Assembly (NCBI RefSeq): GCF_030814995.1
Contig: NZ_JAUSVX010000006.1
Location: 310,001 to 374,000, forward strand
From: Labrys wisconsinensis
GTDB taxonomy: Bacteria > Pseudomonadota > Alphaproteobacteria > Rhizobiales > Labraceae
DNA: 64,000 nucleotides
Direction of reading: 5' to 3'
A program made the position numbers and the translations under genes. Positions 40,905-50,067 of the stretch are shown in pieces (positions within the stretch are counted from its first letter, which is position 1; each line of letters starts with the position of its first letter). Below the pieces are notes generated by a model. It was not told the DNA's origin and made no database searches. It saw only the letters and a list, made by a program, of their open reading frames with translations.

Positions 40905-43370
40905 TCAGAGGACGAAGTCGCTCGCCTGGATCGCGGCGATGCCGTTGACCTGCACGGAGATGTCGGCCTTGCCGTCACCGTCGATGTCGCCATAGACGTA
41001 GACGTTGCCGTTCACCGCGGCGAAGCGCAGCTCGCCGCTCCGATGGCTGAAGGCCGCGCTGCCGATGAAGGTGAAGGCCTGGTCGCCGGCAACGTCGGTG
41101 CGCGCGTCGATGGCGGCAAGGGAGATCTTGTCGCCCTGCGCGGCGCTGAAGTCGAGGATCTGGTCGCGGCCGCTGGTCTGGTTGCTGTCGGCCGCCGAGG
41201 TGAAGATGAAGGTATCGGCGTTGGTGCCGCCGGTCAGCTTGTCGGCGCCGAGCCCGCCGGTGAGCCTGTCCGCCCCCGAGCCGCCGACCAGCGTGTCGTT
41301 GCCGCCGAGGCCGTTGAGGTCGTCGGCCCCGGCGCCGCCGTCGAGGACGTTGGCGCCGGCATTGCCGGTGATGGTTTGGGCGAAGCCGTTGCCGGTGAGG
41401 TTGAGGGCGGTGGTGGCGGCCGGGGATTTCGCCGCCAGCACTTCGACCGCCGCGGCCGCGGCGAGCGTATAGCTCACGGAGGCGTAGACCGTGTCGGTCC
41501 CGCCGCCGGCCACCTCCTCGATCGCGTCGCCGGCATTGTCGACGTAATAAATGTCGTTGCCGCCGAGGCCGCGCATCGTGTCGGCGCCGCCGCCGCCGTC
41601 GAGAACATTGGCGCCGGCATTGCCGATCAGCGTCTGCGCCAGGGCGTTGCCGGTGAGGGCGAGGGCGGAGGTCGACGTCGCGACCTTGGCCGCCAGCGTC
41701 TCGATCGCCTGCCCCGCCGCCAGGGCGTAGCTCACCGTGGTGTAGACGATGTCGGTGCCGCCGCCGGCCGCCTCGCGCACGACGTCGCCGGCATTGTCGA
41801 CATAATAGGTGTCGTTGCCGCCGAGGCCGCGCATGTCGTCCGCGCCGCCGCCGCCGTCGAGGACATTGTCGCCGGCATTGCCGGTGATCGCCTGGGCGAA
41901 GCCGTTGCCGATGAGGGCGAGCGGCGTGGTGGTGGAGGCGCTGCGAACCGCCAGCACCTCGATCTCCTGGCCGGCCGCCAGGGTGAAGCTCACCGTGGTG
42001 TAGACCTTGTCTGTGCCGGCGCCGGCGGCCTCGACCACCTTGTCGCCGGCCTCGTCGACGTAATAGACGTCGTCGCCGGCGCCGCCGCGCATCGTGTCGG
42101 CGCCGGCGCCGCCGTCGAGCACATCCTTGCCGCCATTGCCGATCAGGATGTCGTTGCCGCCGAGGCCGCGCAGCCGGTCGTCGCCGCCGCCGCCATAGAG
42201 GTACTCGGCGCTCGCCGTGCCGGCGAGGTCGAGGTCGGGGATGGCGTCGGCGAGGACGTGGCCCTGGTTCTCCCCGAGCACGGTCCCGACCGGCACGTCC
42301 CCGTCCGCGCCGATCACCGTGCGGTCGCGCAGGTCGGGCAGGGCGAAGGTGGTCCGCCCGTCGCCGCCATACATGGTGCCGAGGAGCGAGAACAGCGCCT
42401 GGTTCTGGGCGATCGACAGGATCTGGCCCTCGGCCTTGACCCAGCCGCGCGGCGCGAAGTCCCCGGCGAAGATGGCGATCTGGCCGAGATAAGGCTCGTC
42501 GAACGGCGCGCTCCCGCCGTTCCCGTCCCGCGTGGGGAACAGGCCCTGCACGGCGATCATGTAGGTCATCGCCACGCCCGGCCCCTGATTGTCGAAAGCC
42601 TCGCCCCGGCCGCCCATCTCGGTCGGCAGCGCGTCATTGGTGACGACCACGCTCGGCGTGCCGAGGATGGTGCCGACCGGGGTGTCGGCCGAGGCCCCCA
42701 CCACGTTGCGGCCGCGAAGGTCGGGCAGGGCGAAGGTCGTCACGCCGTCGCCGCCATAGGTGGTGCCGATGAGGTCGAACAGGTCCTGGTGGTCGGCGAT
42801 GGTCAGGAGCTGCCCTGCCGCCGCCATGAAGCCGACCGGCACGAAATTGCCGGCGAACTTGACGATCTCGCCGATGAAGGTGACGCCGCCGCCGCTGGTC
42901 TCGCTCGGCACGGTGCCGCTGGTGCGGATCAGCATGGTGGTCGGCTGGGACGGCTCGAGATTGTCGAACGGTGCGCTGGCGCCCCCGAGCCTTCTCGGCA
43001 GCCCGGCTTCGGTGAGGTCGACGCCGGCCGTGCCCGCGGTTTCGCCGAGGACGTGATCGGTGAGGCCCGGCCCCTGGCCCGCGCCGATCGCCGTGTGCGC
43101 CTGCATGTCGGGCAGGGCGAAGGTCGTCCGTCCGTCGCCGCCATAGGTTGTGCCGAACAGGCTGAACAGCGCCATGTTCCGGGCGATGGAGAGCAATTGT
43201 CCGTCGGCGTCGGGGCCCCCGCCGGGCCCGAAATTGCCGGCGAAGGTGAGGATCGCGCCGAGCGGGGTATAGCCCACGCCCACGCCCTCGCGGGCGGGAA
43301 AGATGCCCTGCAGCGGGACCCATTCGGTCATCGCCAGGGATTCCTGATAATTGTCGATCGGCGTCGCCAT
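40905..43370 (-). CDS. Large secreted tail-collar/RTX repeat protein
   Basis: Protein of 821 residues. Three phage tail-collar (Mdp-like) modules come first (about 17-120, 145-240, 285-380), each with a GQ(I/L)LSI/TIA--x-LF-L-GT-YGGDG-TTFALPD pattern. Then come four blocks of about 90 residues with RTX nonapeptides (GGxGxD...), the linker VYTTVSYTLAAGQ-IE-LA and the LTGNGFAQTITGNAG motif, and finally an M10-type C-terminal domain ending ASDFVL, the usual end of a type I secretion signal. It is therefore probably exported by a type I system and binds calcium at the surface. No ABC/HlyD exporter genes lie nearby. ATG 43370 has GAGGAG upstream. Confidence 0.85.
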   Translation of the reverse strand: MATPIDNYQESLAMTEWVPLQGIFPAREGVGVGYTPLGAILTFAGNFGPGGGPDADGQLLSIARNMALFSLFGTTYGGDGRTTFALPDMQAHTAIGAGQGPGLTDHVLGETAGTAGVDLTEAGLPRRLGGASAPFDNLEPSQPTTMLIRTSGTVPSETSGGGVTFIGEIVKFAGNFVPVGFMAAAGQLLTIADHQDLFDLIGTTYGGDGVTTFALPDLRGRNVVGASADTPVGTILGTPSVVVTNDALPTEMGGRGEAFDNQGPGVAMTYMIAVQGLFPTRDGNGGSAPFDEPYLGQIAIFAGDFAPRGWVKAEGQILSIAQNQALFSLLGTMYGGDGRTTFALPDLRDRTVIGADGDVPVGTVLGENQGHVLADAIPDLDLAGTASAEYLYGGGGDDRLRGLGGNDILIGNGGKDVLDGGAGADTMRGGAGDDVYYVDEAGDKVVEAAGAGTDKVYTTVSFTLAAGQEIEVLAVRSASTTTPLALIGNGFAQAITGNAGDNVLDGGGGADDMRGLGGNDTYYVDNAGDVVREAAGGGTDIVYTTVSYALAAGQAIETLAAKVATSTSALALTGNALAQTLIGNAGANVLDGGGGADTMRGLGGNDIYYVDNAGDAIEEVAGGGTDTVYASVSYTLAAAAAVEVLAAKSPAATTALNLTGNGFAQTITGNAGANVLDGGAGADDLNGLGGNDTLVGGSGADRLTGGLGADKLTGGTNADTFIFTSAADSNQTSGRDQILDFSAAQGDKISLAAIDARTDVAGDQAFTFIGSAAFSHRSGELRFAAVNGNVYVYGDIDGDGKADISVQVNGIAAIQASDFVL

Positions 43371-43539
43371 CGCGCTCCTCCGGCACTCGCGGCGCGGCCA
43401 CCGCGGCGGTGAGCGGCGCCCCGGGGACCGCCGGCCTGCTGCCCTCGCGGGAGGACATGGGGAACGGCCGGACCCGAGTTGTCCTAACGGAAGGCTGGGA
43501 CGATAAGCCGTGCGGCCGGCACGTGCAAGGGCGGCGCGG

Positions 43540-43989
43540 CTACGGCGCCTTGGGCGGCGTCCACGGCGCGGCGCTGGTGATGGTCCAGCCGGCATCGTCG
43601 CCCTGGCAGGCATGGCCCTGGTACCAGTGCGTGTCGGCGCCTTCCACCAGCGTGGCGATGAAGGCCTTGCAGGTGCGATTGGCCTCGGCGAACGCGCCGG
43701 CGATCGGGGTCACCGCGCCCTTGAGGCCGGTCTCGGGATTGTCCCAGGGCACCGCCTTGCCGGCATTGGCGGGGTCGAAGGCGGCCTGCACCGCGCTCTT
43801 GGTCCGGGCCCAGTCGGCATCGCTCATGTTGCGGGAGAAGCGCCCGTCGCGCGGGGCGATCGAGCCGGTGACGTCGTCCTCGCCGGAGCCGAAGATCGGC
43901 CCGAGCGGCATGGAGACGGCGCATCCTCCGAGGCAGAGCGCTGCGACGGCGAGGAGGGTTATGCACCTCGCCCTTCGGGCGCTATACAC
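43540..43989 (-). CDS. Lipoprotein of the RT0821/Lpp0805 surface-protein type
   Basis: Outer-membrane or periplasmic lipoprotein of about 149 residues. After a basic N-terminus (YSARRARC) comes a hydrophobic stretch ending in LGGC, the lipobox. The mature part ([38 protein letters not shown]... and [10 protein letters not shown]) resembles the small surface antigens RT0821/Lpp0805. The GTG at 43989 avoids overlap with divergent pdxH; an ATG at 44040 is in frame but would overlap the pdxH start. Function unknown. Confidence 0.65.
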   Translation of the reverse strand: MYSARRARCITLLAVAALCLGGCAVSMPLGPIFGSGEDDVTGSIAPRDGRFSRNMSDADWARTKSAVQAAFDPANAGKAVPWDNPETGLKGAVTPIAGAFAEANRTCKAFIATLVEGADTHWYQGHACQGDDAGWTITSAAPWTPPKAP

Positions 43990-44031
43990 GGCTTCGAGAA
44001 CGGATACGCAAGACACGCTGGAGCCGATCCT

Positions 44032-44694
44032 ATGACCCAATTGCCGCCGGATGGTGCGGGAGCCACGTTAACGGAAGGTGACTCGCGTCCGGATTCCGCC
44101 GATTTCACCGCCGCCACCGAGCCGTTCCGGCTGTTCGCCGCCTGGATGGCGGAGGCCAAGGCGCACGAGCCCAACGATCCCAACGCCATGGCGCTCGCCA
44201 CCGTCGACGACGCCGGCCTGCCCGACGTGCGCATGGTGCTGCTCAAGGGCTTCGACGAGCACGGCTTCGTGTTCTACACCAACACCGAGAGCGCCAAGGG
44301 CCGCGAGCTTGCGGCCACGATGAAGGCTGCGCTGCTGTTCCACTGGAAGAGCCTCACCCGTCAGGTGCGCATTCGCGGCCCAGTGGAACACGTCACCGCT
44401 GCCGAGGCGGACGACTATTATGCGAGCCGCCCGCGCGGCAGCCGTATCGGCGCCTGGGCCTCGCAGCAGTCCCGTCCGCTCGAGAGCCGCTTCGCCCTGG
44501 AGAAGGCCGTGGCCGCCTATACCGCCCGCTATGCCATCGGCGACATTCCGCGTCCGCCGCACTGGAGCGGCTTCCGTGTCCTGCCCGAGCAGATCGAGTT
44601 CTGGCACGACCGGCCCTTCCGCCTGCACGATCGGGTGGTATTCCGCCGCAGCGCGCCGGGCGCGGCCTGGACGAAGCAGCGTCTCTACCCCTGA
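44032..44694 (+). CDS. pdxH: Pyridoxamine 5'-phosphate oxidase
   Basis: FMN-dependent enzyme that oxidises pyridoxine or pyridoxamine phosphate to pyridoxal phosphate (vitamin B6 pathway), 220 residues, the normal length. Conserved segments are [22 protein letters not shown] (FMN binding), [17 protein letters not shown] and the C-terminal signature [19 protein letters not shown]. The gene stands alone between the lipoprotein gene (divergent) and flgL (convergent); the context is not informative. Confidence 0.95.
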   Translation: MTQLPPDGAGATLTEGDSRPDSADFTAATEPFRLFAAWMAEAKAHEPNDPNAMALATVDDAGLPDVRMVLLKGFDEHGFVFYTNTESAKGRELAATMKAALLFHWKSLTRQVRIRGPVEHVTAAEADDYYASRPRGSRIGAWASQQSRPLESRFALEKAVAAYTARYAIGDIPRPPHWSGFRVLPEQIEFWHDRPFRLHDRVVFRRSAPGAAWTKQRLYP

Positions 44695-44708
44695 GCGAGG
44701 TCGCCGGC

Positions 44709-45611
44709 TCAGCGCAGATAGTCGACGAGGTTGAGGCCCTGGATCTTCGACAGCGCGGAATAGGAGGCCTGGAGCTGCGCGGTGTAGTCGGAGACCTTGG
44801 CGGTGACGGCGGCGACGTCGACATCGTTGATGTCGCTGATCTGCGATGCGGCGAAGCTCTGATAGTCGCTCTGCGCGGTCGCCGCGCGCTGCAGCGTGCT
44901 GGAAGCGAGGCCTGTCTGGCTCTGCAGCCCCGTCACCCCGTCGAGCGCCGCGAGGGTGAGCGAGCTCGCCTGGCTGATGGTCTGCGACGAGACGGAGCTG
45001 CCGCCGCTCGCCACCAGGTTGAGCGCCCGGAACAGCTGCTCGAAGGCGGGATTGTCTGCCGTCACGCCATAGCTCACCGTCTGCTCGGCGGAGACGCGTA
45101 CCGAGGCGGCGGCACCATTGCCCTTGTAATAGGCCGTATCCGCCGTCGACGCGGAGGGCGTGGCGGAGAGGGCGGTCACATCGACCGGCGCCGTGGTGGT
45201 GGCGCTGCCGGCGAAGAGGTAGCGGCCCTCGTACTGGGTGTTGAGGGTGGCCTGCGCATCCTGCAGCAAGGTCTGCGCCGTGGCCGCCAGGCCGCTGGTG
45301 CCGTCCGCGCCGCTGGCGCCGACGAGATCGGACCGGAACTGGCTGATCAGGTCCGACAGGGTGGAGAGGCCGGTGCTCATCGCCTGGGTCCGGCCGTTGG
45401 CCTCGTTGGCCGCGGCCTCGTAGGCGTTGGAACGGGTGACCGAGACCTGCAGGCTGACATAGCGGCCGGCCTGGCTGCCGAGCCCGCCGAAATCGCCGGA
45501 GACCGAGCCGGAGGCCTCCTGGAGCTGCGCGCTGGCGAGCTTGGCCTGGGTGCGCATCGCGCCGGCCAGCATCTCGTCGTTCATGGCGAAGGTGGCAACG
45601 CGTGTCAGCAT
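44709..45611 (-). CDS. flgL: Flagellar hook-associated protein FlgL
   Basis: Hook-filament junction protein, 300 residues. The N-terminus MLTRVATFAMNDEMLAGAMRTQAKLASAQ and the C-terminal coiled segment DVDVAAVTAKVSDYTAQLQASYSALSKIQGLNLVDYL are those of the flagellin/FlgL family, which pack as terminal coiled coils, around a Ser/Thr/Ala-rich middle. It is exported by the flagellar type III system. It is the last gene of the hook cluster, 11 bases after flgK. Confidence 0.92.
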   Translation of the reverse strand: MLTRVATFAMNDEMLAGAMRTQAKLASAQLQEASGSVSGDFGGLGSQAGRYVSLQVSVTRSNAYEAAANEANGRTQAMSTGLSTLSDLISQFRSDLVGASGADGTSGLAATAQTLLQDAQATLNTQYEGRYLFAGSATTTAPVDVTALSATPSASTADTAYYKGNGAAASVRVSAEQTVSYGVTADNPAFEQLFRALNLVASGGSSVSSQTISQASSLTLAALDGVTGLQSQTGLASSTLQRAATAQSDYQSFAASQISDINDVDVAAVTAKVSDYTAQLQASYSALSKIQGLNLVDYLR

Positions 45612-45622
45612 CGGCGGGCCCG

Positions 45623-47395
45623 TCAGGTGGTGGAGACGGCTGACATCAGCGCGTCGAACATCTTGTTGACCGTGGCCAGCACCTGGCCGGCGCCGGAATA
45701 GATGTTCTGCAGCTGGGAGAGGCGTGCGACCTCCTGGTCGACATTGACGCCGGTCTCGGAGCTGAGGCTCGCGGCCAGGGCCGACTGCGCGCTGGTCTTG
45801 GTCGTCAGGGCGCCGGAGGCCTGCGCCGCGGCCATGGCGATGGTCGAGACGATGTCGGATGCATAGTCGGCGAAGGATGTCTTGGTCAGGCCGAGCGATC
45901 CGGCGGCGGCGAAGGTGCGGCTGCCCGTCATCGCCGAGGCCAGCGCCGTGGCGATGGTGCTGGAGCCGCTGGTGATCACCTGGCTTCCCGTCGCGGGCTT
46001 GCCCGTCGCCGAGAGGCTCGCCGTCGCCATCAGGCTCGGTGTCGCGAGGATGTCCGCCCGCACCGCGACGTCGCTCGCGCCGGTGCCGGTCAGCAGGTCG
46101 TTGAGGCCGAACCAGTCGGAGAATCCCTGGCCCGCCGAGCCGACCGTATCGCCCGACCCGGCGATGGAGACGCCGTCCGCGGCGTTGGTCGAGGAGATGG
46201 TGAGCCGGCCAAGCGAATCGATCGAGGCGCTCAGGCCCGAGATGCCGTTGATGGCGCCGACGAGGTCCCCGACCGTGGCGTAGGCCGACAGGTCGAGGTC
46301 GCCGGAGGAGACGAGGTTGCCGCTGCTGTCCGTGACGGCGAGGCGCACCGTGCCGCTGCCGGAGAAGGCGGCGGAGGCCGAGGTCGTCGTCGTGCCGGTG
46401 AGCGAGGTGGGTGCCGGCACGGCGGTGCCCTGATTGTGCGCGGCGTTGAGGGCGCCGATCAGCCCCTGCGCCAGCGTGTCGAGCTGGTCCTGCGCCGCCG
46501 GCAGCACGCTGTCGCGCTGGGTGATCAGCGCGCCGATGTCGCCGGAGCGGATCTGGCCGGTGATATCCGTGCCGTCCACCGTGACGGCGCTGATCCCGGA
46601 GCTGGCGGCCCCCGCGGCATAGCTGGTGTCGGCGGTGACGGTGGCCGCGGCGGCGTAGGAGAGCTCGTGGACCTGGCCGTCGAGCAGGGGCTGGCCGCCG
46701 CTGGTGTAGACCTTCATCTGGTCGTTGCCGTCGACGTAGTAGGCGACGTCCATCTTCGTGGCGATGTCCTGCAGCGCCGTGTTGCGCTGGTCTTCCAGGT
46801 CGGCGGTCGGATCGCCGCGCGCGGCGGCCTGGGCGATGGCGCCGTTGAGGTCGTGGATGGTGGCGAGGTCGTCGTTGACGGTGCCGACGTCGCTGGCGAT
46901 CGTGGCATCGGCGTCGCCGCGCAGCCCCTGGATGCCGGCCGAGGTGCTGCGCAGCTGCGCGGCGACCGCGTCCACGGCCTGGACGGCCTGCGCCTTCAGC
47001 GTGTCGCTCTCCGGCGTGTCGGCGAGCTGGCCGAGCGCCGTCTCCAGGGCGGCGATGGTGTTGGCGAGCGAGGTGCCGGTGCCGCCCGTGCCGTCCGTGG
47101 TGCTGCCGAGCAGGCTCTGGAGCTGGTCGGCATAGCTCTCGGTCGCGGTCGCGGCGCCGAGCTGCGTCGTCGCCCCGACCAGCGACTTGAGCAGGAGACG
47201 ATCGACATTGCCGGTGATGCCGGTGATGGCCGTGCCGCTGCTGGAGCCGCCCGTAACCAGCGAGACCTGCGTGGCGGTCTTGCGGGTGTACCCGGCCGTA
47301 TCGGCATTGGCGATGTTGGCGGAGGCGAGGTCGAGCTGGACCTGCGTCGTCAACAGCGCCGAGGTGGCGATCGAGCTGGCGGCCTGCAGCGACAT
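45623..47395 (-). CDS. flgK: Flagellar hook-associated protein FlgK
   Basis: First hook-filament junction protein, 590 residues. The N-terminus SLQAASSIATSALLTTQVQLDLASANIANADTAGY is the rod/hook-type signature, and the C-terminus SSETGVNVDQEVARLSQLQNIYSGAGQVLATVNKMFDAL is the FlgK-type coiled coil. The central half is Ser/Thr/Ala-rich as usual. GGAAGGGGGAG precedes the start. It is cotranscribed with flgL, and the FlgN-like gene lies directly upstream. Confidence 0.93.
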   Translation of the reverse strand: MSLQAASSIATSALLTTQVQLDLASANIANADTAGYTRKTATQVSLVTGGSSSGTAITGITGNVDRLLLKSLVGATTQLGAATATESYADQLQSLLGSTTDGTGGTGTSLANTIAALETALGQLADTPESDTLKAQAVQAVDAVAAQLRSTSAGIQGLRGDADATIASDVGTVNDDLATIHDLNGAIAQAAARGDPTADLEDQRNTALQDIATKMDVAYYVDGNDQMKVYTSGGQPLLDGQVHELSYAAAATVTADTSYAAGAASSGISAVTVDGTDITGQIRSGDIGALITQRDSVLPAAQDQLDTLAQGLIGALNAAHNQGTAVPAPTSLTGTTTTSASAAFSGSGTVRLAVTDSSGNLVSSGDLDLSAYATVGDLVGAINGISGLSASIDSLGRLTISSTNAADGVSIAGSGDTVGSAGQGFSDWFGLNDLLTGTGASDVAVRADILATPSLMATASLSATGKPATGSQVITSGSSTIATALASAMTGSRTFAAAGSLGLTKTSFADYASDIVSTIAMAAAQASGALTTKTSAQSALAASLSSETGVNVDQEVARLSQLQNIYSGAGQVLATVNKMFDALMSAVSTT

Positions 47396-47419
47396 CGGCT
47401 CCCCCTTCCCGGCGGACGG

Positions 47420-47911
47420 TCAGGCCCGCAGGCCGGCCTTCAGGTTGACCGGCCGGGTGCCGGCGAGCCGCTGCGTGCCGTCGCTGCCGTAGACGGCGGG
47501 CGGGGCGAGCTGCTCGCGGATCGCCGACATGATCGCCTCGACCCGGTGGCGGCTGGCGGCGATCGCCGTCTGCAGCCGGTCGAGGTTCTCGTCCATCGCC
47601 TGGCGCAGCACGGCGGTGCGGTCGACGAGGCGGGCGTGCCGCGGTCCCCTGGCCGCCGCGATGTCGAGCTCGCGGCTGCGGATGCGGCGGACATGCTGCT
47701 CGAAGCTGTCGGCGAGGACCTGCTTGCGGCCGCTCACCGTCGACAGGCTCGCCGGCAGGCCGCAGGCCAGGATGCGGTTCTCCTCGCTGATCACGTCGAT
47801 GAGCTCTTCGACCAGGGCGATCACGCTCTCGATCTCGGCGCCGGGGTCGAAGGCGGCGGCCGGCACCATGGCGGTCGGGTGGACGTCGTGCGGGGTGGGG
47901 GGGCTCGTCAC
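47420..47911 (-). CDS. FlgN-like flagellar export chaperone (putative)
   Basis: Helical protein of 163 residues with two long heptad stretches (IESVIALVEELIDVISEENRILA and LVDRTAVLRQAMDENLDRLQTAIAASRHRVEAIMSAIREQL), which is the architecture of FlgN, the export chaperone of FlgK and FlgL. It lies immediately upstream of flgK, the usual position. Sequence signals of FlgN are otherwise weak, so the call rests on fold pattern and position. Confidence 0.6.
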   Translation of the reverse strand: MTSPPTPHDVHPTAMVPAAAFDPGAEIESVIALVEELIDVISEENRILACGLPASLSTVSGRKQVLADSFEQHVRRIRSRELDIAAARGPRHARLVDRTAVLRQAMDENLDRLQTAIAASRHRVEAIMSAIREQLAPPAVYGSDGTQRLAGTRPVNLKAGLRA

Positions 47912-47924
47912 GGCCGTGGTCTCC

Positions 47925-48185
47925 TCATGTCAGTCGGGCGGTGCGCCGATAGCTGGCGCAGGCGCGCAGGCTGTGCGACACGCCCGCGAGCTCGCGGCCG
48001 ACCTCGGCGGCGCGGCGGTCGAGCTCCCGGCGCAGGGCCGCCAGGTCGTCGAGCAGGCTCGCGAGCCTGCGCCGATCCGCCTCGGCCAGGTCCGGGCGGC
48101 TGCCGGCGAGCCGGCGCGCCGCGGCGGCAATGCGCCGCGCCTCGCGCCCGAGATGCTCGTCGCTTGCTTCCTCCGGGCGCGCCAT
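47925..48185 (-). CDS. Small hypothetical coiled-coil protein in the flagellar cluster
   Basis: Protein of 86 residues, highly charged and helical (REARRIAAAARRLAGSRPDLAEADRRRLASLLDDLAALRRELDRRAAEV). The ATG at 48185 lies two bases after the flgE stop region, and its end is 13 bases before the FlgN-like gene, so it is embedded in the operon. It may be a second small chaperone or a regulator of export. No known family is recognised. Confidence 0.55.
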   Translation of the reverse strand: MARPEEASDEHLGREARRIAAAARRLAGSRPDLAEADRRRLASLLDDLAALRRELDRRAAEVGRELAGVSHSLRACASYRRTARLT

Positions 48186-48187
48186 GG

Positions 48188-49453
48188 TCAGCGCACCGCG
48201 GTGATCAGCGTGTCGAACATGCTCTTGGCGGTGGTGATCACCTGCGCCGCCGCCGAATAGGCCTGCTGGGAGGCCATCATCGTGCTGAACTCGTGGTTGG
48301 TGTCGGTGGTGCTCTCCTCGAGCTCGCCGCCTTCGACGGCGCCGGCCCCGCCGGTGCCGGCGACGTGCAGGGTCGCCGTGCCCGAGGCGTCGGTCAGCGC
48401 GTAGGTGCCGCCGCTCAGCGCAGTGAGCGCGTCCGGGTCCATGAAGGTGGCGACCGGGATCTTGTAGAGCGCGATCGACTGGCCGTTGTCGTATTTGCCG
48501 TAGAGCGTGCCGTCGGTGCTGTCGACATAGATGCTGGCGAGCGAGCCCGCGGCAACGCCGTCCTGGTTGACCGTGAGGCTGACGCCGAGCGTCGAATCCG
48601 TGCTGGCATATTGGCTGAGGCCCGAGGCCGCGCCCGTCGTGCCGAGGTTGAGGGCGATCGAGCTGTTGGCCGCGCCGGTCGTCCATCCCGTCAGCGTCAG
48701 GCTGGGCGGGGAGGGCGAGGTGCTGGCAAGCGTCCCGTCGCTGTTGAAGGTCACCGTGACGGTGCCGCTGGTGACGGTGGCCGCCGTGGTCGCCGCATTC
48801 GAGGCCAGAGTCGGGTTGGCGAAGCTCGCCGTCCAGGTGTTGTCGCCGGTCTTGGTCCAGGTGACGGTGCTGTTGGCGGCATTGCCGAGGGAATCGTAGA
48901 GGTTGAAGGTGCTGGTGAAGCTCTGGCCGACCGTGGCGTTGGCCGGCAGGTTGCCGACCAGCGAGGCCGTGGTCGTCGGCTTGGCCGCGGTGGCGAGCAC
49001 GCCGGTGTCGATCAGGGAGAGGTCGTTGGTGGTGGTGCCGCCGCTGATGTTGCCCTGGGCGTCGGTCTTCCAGCCCATGAGATAGACGCCGTCATTCTCG
49101 AGATAGCCGTTCTTGTCGACCGTGAACTGGCCGTCGCGGGTATATTCCAGGTCGCTGCCGGTCGTGCCGTCGCTGACGACGAAGAAGCCGTCGCCGTTGA
49201 TCGCCATGTTGCTGGACGTGTCCGACGCGGCGAGGATGCCCTGCGCCGTGACGTTGGTGCGCGTCGCCACGGTGACGCCGCCGGAATTGTAGGATGTGTC
49301 CGTGGGGTCGACCAGCATGCTGTCGAAGCTCCCATAGGTGGTCTTGTAGCCGTAGGTCGAGGAGTTCGCGAGATTGTCGCTGACCATCGACAGCACCTGG
49401 CTCTGGGCGTTGAGCGCGGTGACGGCGGAATCGATCGCTCCGAGCAGGCTCAT
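48188..49453 (-). CDS. flgE: Flagellar hook protein FlgE
   Basis: Hook subunit of 421 residues. The N-terminus MSLLGAIDSAVTALNAQSQVLSMVSDNLANSSTYGYK and the C-terminus TTDTNHEFSTMMASQQAYSAAAQVITTAKSMFDTLI are the conserved rod/hook terminal regions; the VDKNGYLENDGVYLMGW stretch is the FlgE-specific D1 segment. It lies 12 bases downstream of the flgD stop. Its length is normal for Alphaproteobacteria. Confidence 0.93.
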   Translation of the reverse strand: MSLLGAIDSAVTALNAQSQVLSMVSDNLANSSTYGYKTTYGSFDSMLVDPTDTSYNSGGVTVATRTNVTAQGILAASDTSSNMAINGDGFFVVSDGTTGSDLEYTRDGQFTVDKNGYLENDGVYLMGWKTDAQGNISGGTTTNDLSLIDTGVLATAAKPTTTASLVGNLPANATVGQSFTSTFNLYDSLGNAANSTVTWTKTGDNTWTASFANPTLASNAATTAATVTSGTVTVTFNSDGTLASTSPSPPSLTLTGWTTGAANSSIALNLGTTGAASGLSQYASTDSTLGVSLTVNQDGVAAGSLASIYVDSTDGTLYGKYDNGQSIALYKIPVATFMDPDALTALSGGTYALTDASGTATLHVAGTGGAGAVEGGELEESTTDTNHEFSTMMASQQAYSAAAQVITTAKSMFDTLITAVR

Positions 49454-49465
49454 GGTCGCCGCTCC

Positions 49466-49735
49466 TCAGACCACGATGCCGAGGCCGCTCGCCACCGTCT
49501 TCACGGTGGTGGTCAGCGTGTCGAGCTTGGTGTTGGTGAGCTCCTCCTGCCCATAGCTGGCGTAGGCCATCATCTGGTTCATCAGCGTGCTGGGGTCGGT
49601 CGGGCTGGTCGGATCCTGGTCCTTGAGCTGCTCGACCAGGAGGTTCAGGAACTGGGTGTTGTCGAGCGTGCTGTTCGAGGAGGTGGTGCTGGCCGTCGAG
49701 GCCGTGCTCGTCGAGGAAAGGGCTGAGACACTCAT
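49466..49735 (-). CDS. flgD: Very short flagellar hook-assembly protein FlgD
   Basis: Hook-cap scaffold protein reduced to 89 residues. Only the N-terminal part is present: a Ser/Thr-rich leader followed by LDNTQFLNLLVEQLKDQDPTSPTDPSTLMNQMMAYASYGQEELTNTKLDTL, the conserved FlgD motif. The tudor/Ig-like C-terminal domains of enteric FlgD (about 230 residues in total) are missing; the stop is clean and flgE follows directly, so this is not an obvious frameshift. Shorter FlgD proteins are known in Rhizobiales, but this one looks minimal. Confidence 0.85.
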   Translation of the reverse strand: MSVSALSSTSTASTASTTSSNSTLDNTQFLNLLVEQLKDQDPTSPTDPSTLMNQMMAYASYGQEELTNTKLDTLTTTVKTVASGLGIVV

Positions 49736-50067
49736 GGGCAGGGTCCGTCTCTATGCCCGCTCAGACGTTCGGGCTTGGCGCGGGCCAGGCTCTTGCCGTG
49801 GCCTTGCTGTTGAAACGGACGAGACGAAGGTTCCAGGCGCAGCTTCGTGCCCGAGGCGCCAAGATAATTTTGCGTATGGACTGGCCTGCGACGCTCGAAG
49901 ATTAACCTTGCATTGACGGGTCTGCTCGGCAGACCACGAGAATGCTTTGCAGCTCGGCAGGAATGACCATGCGGTGGGAAGATCTTGCCGGGTGTGCCAT
50001 CAGGCGCCGGCCTCATGGCCGCGGCGATGGCGGCCCGTCGCGCTACGTCATCGGCCCGGGGCGATCC
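49736..50067. promoter_or_regulatory. Promoter region of the flgD-flgE-flgK-flgL operon with CtrA-like box
   Basis: About 330 bases without a gene between flgD and the upstream anti-sigma-like gene, both on the minus strand. It contains TTAA-N7-TTGAC at 49902-49917, one mismatch from the CtrA consensus TTAA-N7-TTAAC, 167 bases before the flgD start. The part from about 49740 to 49930 is less GC-rich than the genes. A sigma-54 type GG...GC element was not found. Confidence 0.5.

Noticed and set aside
41043-43412. 789-codon plus-strand open frame opposite the RTX protein
   Set aside because: It is the antisense of repetitive Gly/Asp-rich codons and has no domain of its own.
46436-49726. 1096-codon plus-strand open frame across flgK-flgD
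   Set aside because: It runs antisense through several unambiguous flagellar genes and has no recognisable domain.
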